Shown here piece after piece: positions 1-6,103 of a stretch of DNA of 10,100 nt. The stretch covers positions 1 through 10,100 of the forward strand of contig JALSPH010000174.1 in the NCBI GenBank assembly GCA_026986055.1, read 5' to 3'. A model generated the notes under the pieces. The model did not search any database. It worked only from the letters and a program-made list of their open reading frames with translations, and was not told the origin of the DNA. Source of the stretch: Campylobacterales bacterium (lineage in GTDB: Bacteria; Campylobacterota; Campylobacteria; Campylobacterales; Hydrogenimonadaceae). Every line of letters starts with the position of its first letter. Position 1 is the first letter of the stretch. The position numbers and the translations under genes were made by a program.

Positions 1-186
1 ACCGCTTTTTTGGCCCAACTGCATGAGCAGATACATATTGGAGGAAGTAGGGGAAACGGTACCGGCAGGAATATTCACCAACGCCCGTTGAAGGAGGCTG
101 TAAAGATGGCTGACGCTATCTATGCCATAACTGTAAGAGGGGCTTCGGTCGAAGAGGCACTTTTAATTGTCGGTGGTGATTCATGA
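1..186 (+). CDS. C-terminal end of probable class I aldolase (DeoC/FbaB/LacD-like), 5'-truncated
   Basis: An open frame enters from the left edge and ends at TGA 184-186, giving 61 residues. It carries GTGRNIHQRP (around nt 58-87), followed by an amphipathic helix with KEAVKMADAIYAIT. A GRN-[IV]-x-Q element followed by a last helix is what I recall from the C-terminus of the DhnA/FbaB-type class I fructose-bisphosphate aldolases and their LacD/DeoC relatives, where the Gly-Arg helps bind substrate phosphate. The stop overlaps the glgP start as ATGA, so the two are translationally coupled. The neighbours (glycogen phosphorylase, GAPDH, phosphoglycerate mutase) fit a glycolytic aldolase. Only the tail is visible and the Schiff-base lysine lies outside the window, so the family call is tentative; another TIM-barrel sugar-phosphate enzyme is possible. 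Confidence 0.5.
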   Translation, partial: TAFLAQLHEQIHIGGSRGNGTGRNIHQRPLKEAVKMADAIYAITVRGASVEEALLIVGGDS

Positions 187-2324
187 AAAGAGATCCCTCC
201 GCTAATATAGCCATACCAAAGCTGCCGCAAAAGATCGAAGGGCTCGGTGAGATCGCATTGAATCTATGGTGGACGTGGAACCCGAAGGGGAAAAATCTTT
301 TCAGACTCCTAAACCCATATCTTTGGAAAGAGAGTGGCCATAACCCTATAGAGATGCTTAAAAGGGTGCCGGATAAGGAGATGGAAAAGCTTACTTCCAA
401 CGAGAGTTTCATGCGTGAATACCGCTATGTCTATGCCCTTTTCAAAGAGTACATGTCCGATAGAACGGTATATACCGAAGAGGAGCCGCTGCCCATAGCC
501 TACTTCTGTGCAGAATATGGCCTTCACCACTCCGTTCCCATATATTCTGGGGGTCTCGGTTTTCTTGCCGGAGATATATTGAAAGAGTCGAGCGATATGG
601 GGTTGCCGATGGTGGGCATAGGGTTTATGTACCCGCAGGGGTATGTGCGTCAGATAATAGGAAGCGACGGTTGGCAAAACGGTACCAACGAACCTATAAA
701 CCGCGACATCGCCCCTATCGAGAGGGTATTGGACAAAAATGGTGACTACTTCACTATACAGGTCCCTTTTATCGACCCTCCCGTATATGCCTCCGTCTGG
801 AAGATAAATGTGGGAAGGGTGACCCTCTACCTTCTAGATACTGATATAAAGAGGAACGATCCCTGGGATAGAGAGATATCCTCCAGACTCTACACTCCGG
901 ACATGAATCAGCGTCTAAGACAGCAGATAGTCCTGGGAATTGGAGGGTACAGAGTGCTTGAAGAGCTCGGCATCGAATACTCCATTTTGCATCTTAACGA
1001 AGGTCATCCCGCTTTCGCCCTTTTTGAAAGGGTGCGCGCCTTTATAGAAAACGAAGCTATGACTCTCGATGAAGCGGTGGAGGCTGTCCGTAAGAGCTCC
1101 ATATTTACTACCCATACGCCTCTGCAGGCCGGCACCGACGTTTATGGATTCGATATGATGAGTCACTATTTCGAAGATTACTGGAAACGGCTCGGTATGG
1201 ACAAGGAGCGTTTCATGGAGTTCGGGATGAATCCGGACAAACCGAAGTCGGGCTTCAATATGACGGTACTTGGTCTGAAGATGTGTGGATTTAGGAATGC
1301 GGTCAGCAAAAAGCACAGAGATGTCACAAGAGAGATTTGGAGATCTGTTTTCGACCATGACACACCGTCCAAAGTACCCATAGACTACATAACAAACGGT
1401 GTTCACATCCCCACCTGGGTCGGTGACGAGCTCTTTGAAGAGTTGGACAGAACTCTCGGTGAGAATTGGCTCCATATGCAGGATAACGATGATGTGTGGA
1501 CAAGGCTGTATGAACTGGATGATCGCAAAATATGGGAGATACACTATATCTACAAGGTAAGGATGGTCAACTTCATACGCGAAAGAGTGAGGCGGAAATG
1601 GGCTGACGAGGGGATAGACCCTCTTGTGGCCATGGCCGAGGGTGTAATGCTCGACCCGGATGTTCTTACGATAGGCTTTGCAAGACGCATGACCGAGTAC
1701 AAACGCCCCGACCTGATTTTGCACGATCTGAATAGACTCGAAAAAATCGTCAATAACTTCGCAAGGCCTGTACAGATCATCTTTTCGGGTAAAGCGCACC
1801 CCTCCGACAACCCTGGAAAGAGGATTTTGCAGCATATCTTCAAGACGGCTCAGGACCCACGTTTTAGAGGGCGAATAGCCTTTGTGGAGGATTATGGAGA
1901 GAGTGTGGCCAAATATCTGGTAAGAGGCTGCGACGTTTGGCTCAACAATCCGCTCATACCGATGGAGGCTTGCGGAACGAGCGGTATGAAAGCCGCTATG
2001 AACGGAACGATACACTGCTCTTCGCTCGATGGCTGGTGGCCGGAGGGGTATAACGGCAAGAACGGCTGGGCTTTCGGAGGCGAAGTTTCCGACAATGATG
2101 CGGATGCAGCCGCTCTCTACGATACGATAGAGCAGAAGATCGTACCCCTCTTTTACGACCTCGATGAAAGAAACGTTCCGGCCGGCTGGGTCAAGATGAT
2201 GAAGGAGTCGATGATCTCCATTTCTCCCCGTTTCAGTGCAAGGAGAATGATGAAGGAGTACCTGAAGAAGTTCTATATTCCCATTTCGAAAGAGATTCAA
2301 AAAGAGAGAGGAGAACGACGATGA
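183..2324 (+). CDS. glgP: Alpha-glucan (glycogen/maltodextrin) phosphorylase, GT35
   Basis: A 713-residue cytoplasmic phosphorylase that releases glucose-1-phosphate from alpha-1,4-glucan ends using PLP and phosphate. Residues about 13-105 match the N-terminal DUF3417-type region (LGEIALNLWWTWNPKG). The GT35 core follows, with PIYSGGLGFLAGD after Glu111, HLNEGHPAF in the middle, and EACGTSGMKAAMNG near the end. In the last motif Lys603 (nt 1989-1991) is the expected PLP Schiff-base lysine. The length fits the shorter alpha-glucan phosphorylase subfamily of bacteria and archaea rather than the roughly 800-residue E. coli GlgP/MalP type. ATG 183 overlaps the upstream stop (ATGA) with only a weak GGTGGT upstream, so translation is probably coupled. 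The 3' end overlaps gap by ATGA. The start precedes the conserved N-terminal domain by only about 12 residues, and no other start is plausible. Substrate (glycogen or shorter dextrins) cannot be settled here. Confidence 0.95.
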   Translation: MKRDPSANIAIPKLPQKIEGLGEIALNLWWTWNPKGKNLFRLLNPYLWKESGHNPIEMLKRVPDKEMEKLTSNESFMREYRYVYALFKEYMSDRTVYTEEEPLPIAYFCAEYGLHHSVPIYSGGLGFLAGDILKESSDMGLPMVGIGFMYPQGYVRQIIGSDGWQNGTNEPINRDIAPIERVLDKNGDYFTIQVPFIDPPVYASVWKINVGRVTLYLLDTDIKRNDPWDREISSRLYTPDMNQRLRQQIVLGIGGYRVLEELGIEYSILHLNEGHPAFALFERVRAFIENEAMTLDEAVEAVRKSSIFTTHTPLQAGTDVYGFDMMSHYFEDYWKRLGMDKERFMEFGMNPDKPKSGFNMTVLGLKMCGFRNAVSKKHRDVTREIWRSVFDHDTPSKVPIDYITNGVHIPTWVGDELFEELDRTLGENWLHMQDNDDVWTRLYELDDRKIWEIHYIYKVRMVNFIRERVRRKWADEGIDPLVAMAEGVMLDPDVLTIGFARRMTEYKRPDLILHDLNRLEKIVNNFARPVQIIFSGKAHPSDNPGKRILQHIFKTAQDPRFRGRIAFVEDYGESVAKYLVRGCDVWLNNPLIPMEACGTSGMKAAMNGTIHCSSLDGWWPEGYNGKNGWAFGGEVSDNDADAAALYDTIEQKIVPLFYDLDERNVPAGWVKMMKESMISISPRFSARRMMKEYLKKFYIPISKEIQKERGERR

Positions 2325-3334
2325 AAAAAAGAGTTGCCATAAACGGTTTGGGCAGAATCGGTAATCAGGTTTTAAGGCACTATATCCATTCGCTTCCGAA
2401 AAATTGCGAAATAGTCGCTGCCAACACGTCGAGCGTAGAAGATGCCGCATACCTGCTGAAGTACGACTCCGTACATGGGCGTGCAGATTTTAAGATAGAG
2501 ACTGTCGGAAATGAAAAACTTCTAATTGACGGTCATGAGATAAAGATAGTAAGCTCTCACAATCCGCTCGAACTGCCATGGAGAGAGCTTGAGATCGATA
2601 TAGTTCTGGAGTGTACCGGCCATTTTACACAAAGAGAGGGTACCGCTTTGCACCTAGAAGCCGGTGCGAAGAAAGTTGTCATTTCGGCACCGGGCAAGGG
2701 TGTGGACAAAACATTCGTCCTCGGTGTCAACCATATGGAATATGACGACAAGAAGCATCATGTGGTTTCGAACGCCTCCTGTACAACCAATTCGCTGGCG
2801 CCCGTAATGAAGGTACTTGAAGAGAGTTTCGGTGTGGAAAAGGCTATGATAACGACGACACATGCCTATACCTCTTCGCAGACGACGGTAGATAAACGTG
2901 CGAAAAAGAGAAGACGTGGGAGAGCGGCCGCAATCAATATAATACCGACCACTACAGGTGCGGCTGTCGCTACGGTGGAAGTTATCCCTGCACTTGAAGG
3001 AAAAATGGAGGCTATGGCACTTCGTGTACCCGTACCAGACGGGGCGATCACGGAGGTGGTTGCACTTTTGAAAAGTGAAGTTACGGTCGAAGTGCTTAAC
3101 GAAGCTTTTGTCAAAGCTTCTACTGAAGAACTTGCCGGAATTATGGAGTTCTCTACCGAGGAGCTTGTTTCGTCCGATATACTCGGAAACAGACACTCCT
3201 GCATAATAGACGGACTATCGACTTTGGTAATAGGCGGCAGAATGGTGAAAGTACTGGCATGGTACGACAACGAATACGGCTATTCTCAGAGACTGCTTGA
3301 ACTGGCCGATCATATCGCTTCTCATATGAAGTAA
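2321..3334 (+). CDS. gap: Glyceraldehyde-3-phosphate dehydrogenase, probably NADP-using
   Basis: A 337-residue GAPDH that interconverts glyceraldehyde-3-phosphate and 1,3-bisphosphoglycerate in the cytoplasm. It has the Rossmann motif NGLGRIG (residues 8-14), the catalytic Cys154 in SNASCTTN, the catalytic His181 in THAYT, and the C-terminal WYDNEYGYS. The position after the second beta strand, normally N-D in NAD-specific enzymes, reads Asn35-Thr36-Ser37, so the NAD-selecting Asp is absent. The S-loop (residues 191-201) is very basic, D-KRAKKRRRGR. Both features are known to favour, or be compatible with, NADP in GAPDH enzymes such as B. subtilis GapB; the cofactor call here is inference. 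The related erythrose-4-phosphate dehydrogenase (Epd) is less likely, since this protein has HAYT and the usual GAPDH S-loop context. ATG 2321 overlaps the glgP stop and has a good GAGAGGAG Shine-Dalgarno about 8 nt upstream. Confidence 0.95.
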   Translation: MKKRVAINGLGRIGNQVLRHYIHSLPKNCEIVAANTSSVEDAAYLLKYDSVHGRADFKIETVGNEKLLIDGHEIKIVSSHNPLELPWRELEIDIVLECTGHFTQREGTALHLEAGAKKVVISAPGKGVDKTFVLGVNHMEYDDKKHHVVSNASCTTNSLAPVMKVLEESFGVEKAMITTTHAYTSSQTTVDKRAKKRRRGRAAAINIIPTTTGAAVATVEVIPALEGKMEAMALRVPVPDGAITEVVALLKSEVTVEVLNEAFVKASTEELAGIMEFSTEELVSSDILGNRHSCIIDGLSTLVIGGRMVKVLAWYDNEYGYSQRLLELADHIASHMK

Positions 3335-3340
3335 TTTCAA

Positions 3341-3348
3341 AAGGAGGT
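3341..3348 (+). promoter_or_regulatory. Strong ribosome binding site of the small membrane protein gene
   Basis: AAGGAGGT lies 8 nt upstream of ATG 3357. This near-perfect anti-16S match is the strongest ribosome binding site in the cluster and suggests that the small protein is made in higher amounts than its neighbours. The other junctions rely on ATGA coupling or weaker purine runs. Confidence 0.75.
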
Positions 3349-3356
3349 ACCTGATT

Positions 3357-3860
3357 ATGAAAAAGAGTTTGATCGCTGTTTACGAAAAGCATGAAGATGC
3401 CAAAGAGGCAATAAAGAGACTTCTCGATGCCGGTTTGACAAAAGAGCAGATATCGGCACTGGCAAAAGGGGAAGATACTCCCGAGAAGAGTTTCGAACTC
3501 GAAAAGGAGAACGAGGCCATTCTCTTTTGGGGTAAGCAGGGAGCCTTCTGGGGCGGACTTTTCGGTCTTCTGGCGGGGGGACTCTTTTCCGTAGTTCCCG
3601 GTTTCGGACCTCTGATAGCGGCCGGTCCGATCATATCTTCTCTTGCGGGTCTTATCGGCGGGGCAGCTACATTCGGTAGTGCCTCCGCTCTTGCAGCGTG
3701 GTTTGCCGATATGAGTCTCGAAAAGGCTGAAGCGCTCCACTACGAAGAACAGTTGAAAAAAGGGAAGATTCTTATCATTGTGCATGGTAGCCCAGAGGAG
3801 ATAGAAAGAGCCAAAAAGAGCCTCGAAGAGATAGGTAGAGGCAAAATCAATATACATTGA
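3357..3860 (+). CDS. Glycine-rich membrane protein, general stress protein 17M/YflT-like or DUF1269-like
   Basis: A 167-residue protein in three parts. Residues 1-38 form a small alpha/beta unit (SLIAVYEKHEDAKEAIKRLL, then GLTKEQISALAKG) of the type seen in general stress protein 17M/YflT-like domains. Residues 62-117 are strongly hydrophobic and full of Gly/Ala (GGLFGLLAGGLFSVVPGFG, then LIGGAATFGSASALAAW), consistent with two membrane or membrane-associated segments around a Pro-Gly turn. Residues 122-160 are charged, with EKAEALHYEEQLKKGKILI and a final helix. This layout is widespread in bacteria and often stress-linked, but the biochemical function is unknown. There is no signal peptide. 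The gene sits 22 nt after gap and 10 nt before gpmA, so it is co-transcribed with central-carbon genes. I assign architecture, not activity. Confidence 0.8.
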   Translation: MKKSLIAVYEKHEDAKEAIKRLLDAGLTKEQISALAKGEDTPEKSFELEKENEAILFWGKQGAFWGGLFGLLAGGLFSVVPGFGPLIAAGPIISSLAGLIGGAATFGSASALAAWFADMSLEKAEALHYEEQLKKGKILIIVHGSPEEIERAKKSLEEIGRGKINIH

Positions 3861-3870
3861 AAGAGCTGTT

Positions 3871-4581
3871 TTGAAAAGTTCCACTCTTATTCTGCTTCGT
3901 CACGGCGAGAGTCTCTACAACAAAGAGAACCTCTTCACCGGATGGACAGATATAGACTTGAGTCAAAAGGGTACAGAAGAGGCAAAGAGTGCCGCCCAAG
4001 CTCTTATGCGAGAAGAGATTTTTCCGGACATATGTTTCACTTCATGGTTGAAAAGGGCTATTCATACTGCCCAGATAGTTTTGAAGGAGATGGAGTGGGA
4101 GCATATAGACTCTATCAAAAGCTGGAAGCTAAACGAAAGACACTACGGTGCCTGGCAGAGGCACAACAAAGATGCAATAAAAAAAGAGGTTGGGGAGGAG
4201 ATGTTCGTTGCCGTTAGAAGGGGGTACGACACGCCTCCTCCCCCTCTTGAGGATGGTGACCCGAGACTTCCGGAAAATGAACCTAAATATAAGGGTATAG
4301 CCCCATCTTGTTTGCCGAGAAGCGAATCGCTCAAAGATACGAGAAGAAGGGCATTGAACTACTTTATCGAATCGATCGCTCCCCATCTTGCTCGGGGTGA
4401 AACTGTACTTGTGAGTGCCCATGGAAACTCCCTTCGATCTTTGGTGATGGCTATAGAGAGGCTTTCGCCGTCGCAGATCGTAAAGTTGGAGATTCCGACC
4501 GGCACTCCATGGATCTACAAATTTGACGAGACGATGCATCTGCTGCAGAAGAGGATTCTTACCAAAAGTGGTGAAATTTGA
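3871..4581 (+). CDS. gpmA: 2,3-bisphosphoglycerate-dependent phosphoglycerate mutase
   Basis: A 236-residue histidine-phosphatase-superfamily enzyme that interconverts 3- and 2-phosphoglycerate. The phospho-acceptor His11 lies in LLRHGESLYN. Next come NLFTGWTDIDLSQKG, Glu89 in LNERHYGAWQ, the PPPPLEDGDPR loop typical of the cofactor-dependent mutase (dPGM), and the second catalytic His184 in SAHGNSLRS. The length is normal for bacterial GpmA, and the PPPPL loop and C-terminus distinguish it from smaller phosphatases of the superfamily. The start is TTG 3871, 10 nt after the upstream stop. It begins just five residues before the first core beta strand, there is no in-frame ATG or GTG close upstream, and AAAGAG stands about 5 nt before it. 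A small oddity is QRHN where most GpmA have QGLN after HYGA. It is probably the last gene of the operon. Confidence 0.94.
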   Translation: MKSSTLILLRHGESLYNKENLFTGWTDIDLSQKGTEEAKSAAQALMREEIFPDICFTSWLKRAIHTAQIVLKEMEWEHIDSIKSWKLNERHYGAWQRHNKDAIKKEVGEEMFVAVRRGYDTPPPPLEDGDPRLPENEPKYKGIAPSCLPRSESLKDTRRRALNYFIESIAPHLARGETVLVSAHGNSLRSLVMAIERLSPSQIVKLEIPTGTPWIYKFDETMHLLQKRILTKSGEI

Positions 4582-4722
4582 TATAAAATATTAAGAAATT
4601 TTGCGGAGTGACGATATATCTACCGTATTACGATTTTCGAGTCCGAGGATTACCCTTTTTTTAGTATACGCGGTATATCATTATATGGATATGGGCCAGA
4701 ACTAAATGGTAATTAAATTGAA

Positions 4723-4886
4723 GAGTGGCAGGAGATAGAGAGTCAAACTTGCAATTTGAGACGAAAAAATATCGGCCAAAAACCGCGCTTGCCCGTTAGG
4801 GTAGCGAAGCTGTTAGCGGTTTTTAGAGATTTTGCAGACGTCCGCAGGCAAATCGCACTCGTTTGGCGATCTCTCTACTGCCACTC
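4723..4886. repeat. Long imperfect inverted repeat (about 164 bp)
   Basis: Colinear complementary blocks run from the ends to the centre. GAGTGGCAG 4723-4731 pairs with 4878-4886, and TAGAGAG 4736-4742 with 4871-4877; these give 16 pairs broken only by a 4-nt insertion. CAAAC 4744-4748 pairs with 4861-4865, TGC 4750-4752 with 4855-4857, ATTTG 4754-4758 with 4849-4853, GACG 4760-4763 with 4839-4842, and AAAAT 4766-4770 with 4829-4833. The inner block AAAAACCGC 4778-4786 pairs with 4816-4824. About 47 pairs surround a 29-nt centre that can fold again (GCTT/AAGC, CCC/GGG). TTG 4718-4720 and CAA 4887-4889 may extend it. No clear target duplication is visible at the ends. It could be a decayed MITE- or REPIN-like element, a structured RNA or an elaborate terminator. 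Confidence 0.75.
4778..4824. terminator. Possible bidirectional intrinsic terminator
   Basis: AAAAACCGC and GCGGTTTTT are exact reverse complements, so on either strand a GC stem is followed by five T. Inside, GCTT (4787-4790) can pair with AAGC (4807-4810), and CCC with GGG around GTTA, lengthening the stem with bulges. It lies about 200 nt after gpmA and would separate the glycolytic operon from the FIST operon. The stem is only 4 GC pairs before the bulge, so strength is uncertain. Confidence 0.4.
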
Positions 4887-4919
4887 CAAAAAAGTACAAC
4901 TCATCTTTTAGTCAGTGCC

Positions 4920-4928
4920 TGTTATATT
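4920..4928 (+). promoter_or_regulatory. Extended -10 promoter element for the FIST-kinase operon
   Basis: TG-T-TATATT matches the extended -10 form (TGnTATAAT) with one mismatch. It would start transcription near 4935, about 17 nt before the proposed TTG 4952 start. There is no clear -35 box, which is common in Campylobacterota promoters. The placement downstream of the inverted repeat means the repeat would not be in this transcript. Confidence 0.45.
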
Positions 4929-4940
4929 GTGAAGTTTTTA

Positions 4941-4946
4941 TAAGGA
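4941..4946 (+). promoter_or_regulatory. Ribosome binding site that decides the FIST gene start
   Basis: TAAGGA stands 5 nt before TTG 4952 in the FIST reading frame. The more upstream in-frame TTG at 4832 has no comparable site and falls inside the inverted repeat, so 4952 is the preferred start. Confidence 0.55.
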
Positions 4947-4951
4947 TTTAT

Positions 4952-6103
4952 TTGCATTTAAAGAGTCATATTTACTTACCGGAAAGCGGCTGGAACAAAG
5001 AGCCTGACGCAACGCTTGATTCGGAAAATACAGTCGTAATCATCTTTGCCGATTCAGACAAAAGAGTGGTTTACGAACCGATTTCTCAACTTTTTAGACT
5101 TTTTGAGAAAGCACATATAGTAGGTTGTTCCACTGCGGGTGAAATTTTCGAAGATGAACTTCATATAGGTTCGGTAGTAGTGACCGTTATGAAGTTGGAG
5201 TGCTCCAAAATAAGAGTCGCGTCACGCAAGGTTGATAAGGGGTCCGATATTTTCAAAATCGGTTCAAGCCTGATGGATGAGCTCTGCATCGGAGAGGATT
5301 TGCCAAAAGGGGTATTCACTCTTAGCGACGGCTTGAATATAAACGGTTCGGAGCTGACAAGGGGTTTGAACAGCTCTATCTCAGAAGCTTCAAATATCGT
5401 TGTTACAGGCGCATTGGCGGGCGATGACGACCGCTTCGAGTCGACCTGGGTCATAGTCGATCGAGAGCTTAGAGAAAACTGCGTAACCGCCGTAGGTTTT
5501 TACGGTGAATCGCTTCAGATAGGTTTTGGCTCCCAGGGTGGATGGGACCGCTTCGGTATCGACAGAGTCGTAACCAAATCCAAAGGGAATGTCCTCTATA
5601 CGCTCGATGGAAAACCGGCTTTGGATCTATACAAGAAGTATTTGGGAGAGTATGCAAAAGAGTTGCCCGCTTCCGGACTCCTCTTTCCTCTTCAGGTAAA
5701 AGAGGGCGAAAGCGAACCTAAGGTAAGAACCATCCTTTCCGTAAACGAAGATGAAAGCTCCATAACCTTTGCGGGAGATATTGTAGAAGGAAGCAGCGCC
5801 TCTTTTATGAAGGCGAACCTCGATAATCTGATAACCGGAGCCGAGTCGGCCGCTTTGAAGATAGAGCAGGATGGATATGAAGGGGAAGATGCTCTGCTTA
5901 TAGCCGTCAGCTGTGTCGGAAGAAGGTTGATACTCGGACCAAGAAGCGAGGATGAGCTTGAGGTTGTCAGAGAGGTCTTTCCCGAAAGCGTCAAGATGGT
6001 CGGCTTCTACTCGTACGGTGAAATATCTACCCAAAAGAGCGGAAGATGCGATCTTTTGAACCAGACTATGACCTTGACTTGGATCTGGGAGAAGTGCAGA
6101 TGA
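4952..6103 (+). CDS. Stand-alone FIST-domain (FIST_N + FIST_C) sensor protein
   Basis: A 383-residue soluble protein made of one FIST module, a signal-sensing domain predicted to bind small ligands such as amino acids. FIST_N covers roughly residues 25-190, with ENTVVIIFAD, then VGCSTAGEI (Cys59), and later VVTGALAGDDDRF. FIST_C follows from VTAVGFYGESLQIG, through PALDLYKKYLGEYAKELP, to SCVGRRLILGPRSEDELE (Cys321), GFYSYGEIS and the closing LLNQTMTLTW. Both halves are complete, so this is not a fragment. TTG 4952 is chosen over TTG 4832 because it has an AGGA ribosome site and the extra N-terminal 40 residues would be unlike any FIST protein. The stop overlaps the kinase start as ATGA. There are no membrane segments. 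FIST is often fused to kinases or chemoreceptors; here it is separate, so a role as sensory partner of the next gene is inferred. Confidence 0.85.
   Translation: MHLKSHIYLPESGWNKEPDATLDSENTVVIIFADSDKRVVYEPISQLFRLFEKAHIVGCSTAGEIFEDELHIGSVVVTVMKLECSKIRVASRKVDKGSDIFKIGSSLMDELCIGEDLPKGVFTLSDGLNINGSELTRGLNSSISEASNIVVTGALAGDDDRFESTWVIVDRELRENCVTAVGFYGESLQIGFGSQGGWDRFGIDRVVTKSKGNVLYTLDGKPALDLYKKYLGEYAKELPASGLLFPLQVKEGESEPKVRTILSVNEDESSITFAGDIVEGSSASFMKANLDNLITGAESAALKIEQDGYEGEDALLIAVSCVGRRLILGPRSEDELEVVREVFPESVKMVGFYSYGEISTQKSGRCDLLNQTMTLTWIWEKCR
6087..6094 (+). promoter_or_regulatory. Ribosome binding site that decides the kinase start
   Basis: GGGAGAAG lies 5 nt before ATG 6100, whose ATGA overlaps the FIST stop. 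The earlier in-frame ATG at 6046 would add 18 residues translated from out-of-frame FIST coding sequence and has no good ribosome site. Confidence 0.6.

Larger units (their letters stand above)
4582..4951. other. 370-nt intergenic region between gpmA and the FIST gene
   Basis: This is the only sizeable non-coding stretch in the window. The first part (4582-4720) is AT-rich, with a run of seven T at 4656-4662 that has no convincing hairpin before it, and a loose repeat around 4613-4625/4671-4679. The second part (4718-4889) is the long imperfect inverted repeat described separately. The last part (4890-4951) holds an extended -10 box and a Shine-Dalgarno sequence for the downstream gene. An open frame does run from TTG 4832 into the FIST gene, but its first 40 codons lie over the repeat arm and promoter and do not look like protein. 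Confidence 0.7.

Noticed and set aside
915..2450. A 511-codon open frame on the minus strand opposite glgP
   Set aside because: It is a mirror of the strongly supported glgP gene. Its translation is low-complexity in style, rich in His/Arg/Leu with no recognisable motif, and it runs into gap. It is a shadow frame.
2654..3196. Minus-strand open frames under gap, including another at 2866-3270
   Set aside because: They oppose a complete GAPDH with all catalytic motifs; the translations carry no family features and have no ribosome site.
4613..4679. Weak hairpin (GATATA...CCG with CGGTATATC) and a seven-T run as the gpmA terminator
   Set aside because: The pairing needs gaps, is AT-rich, and the T run (4656-4662) lies inside the loop rather than after the stem, so it does not have terminator form.
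4783..4824. Integron attC-like or recombination site in the centre of the inverted repeat (GTTAGGG, GTTAGCGG)
   Set aside because: The 7-nt motifs do not match the attC core consensus GTTRRRY/RYYYAAC at all positions, and there is no integrase or cassette gene nearby.
6046..6102. Upstream ATG 6046 as kinase start, overlapping the FIST gene by 58 nt
   Set aside because: The extra 18 residues are just the out-of-frame reading of the conserved FIST C-terminus. ATG 6100 has a good ribosome site and the usual ATGA coupling seen elsewhere in the window.
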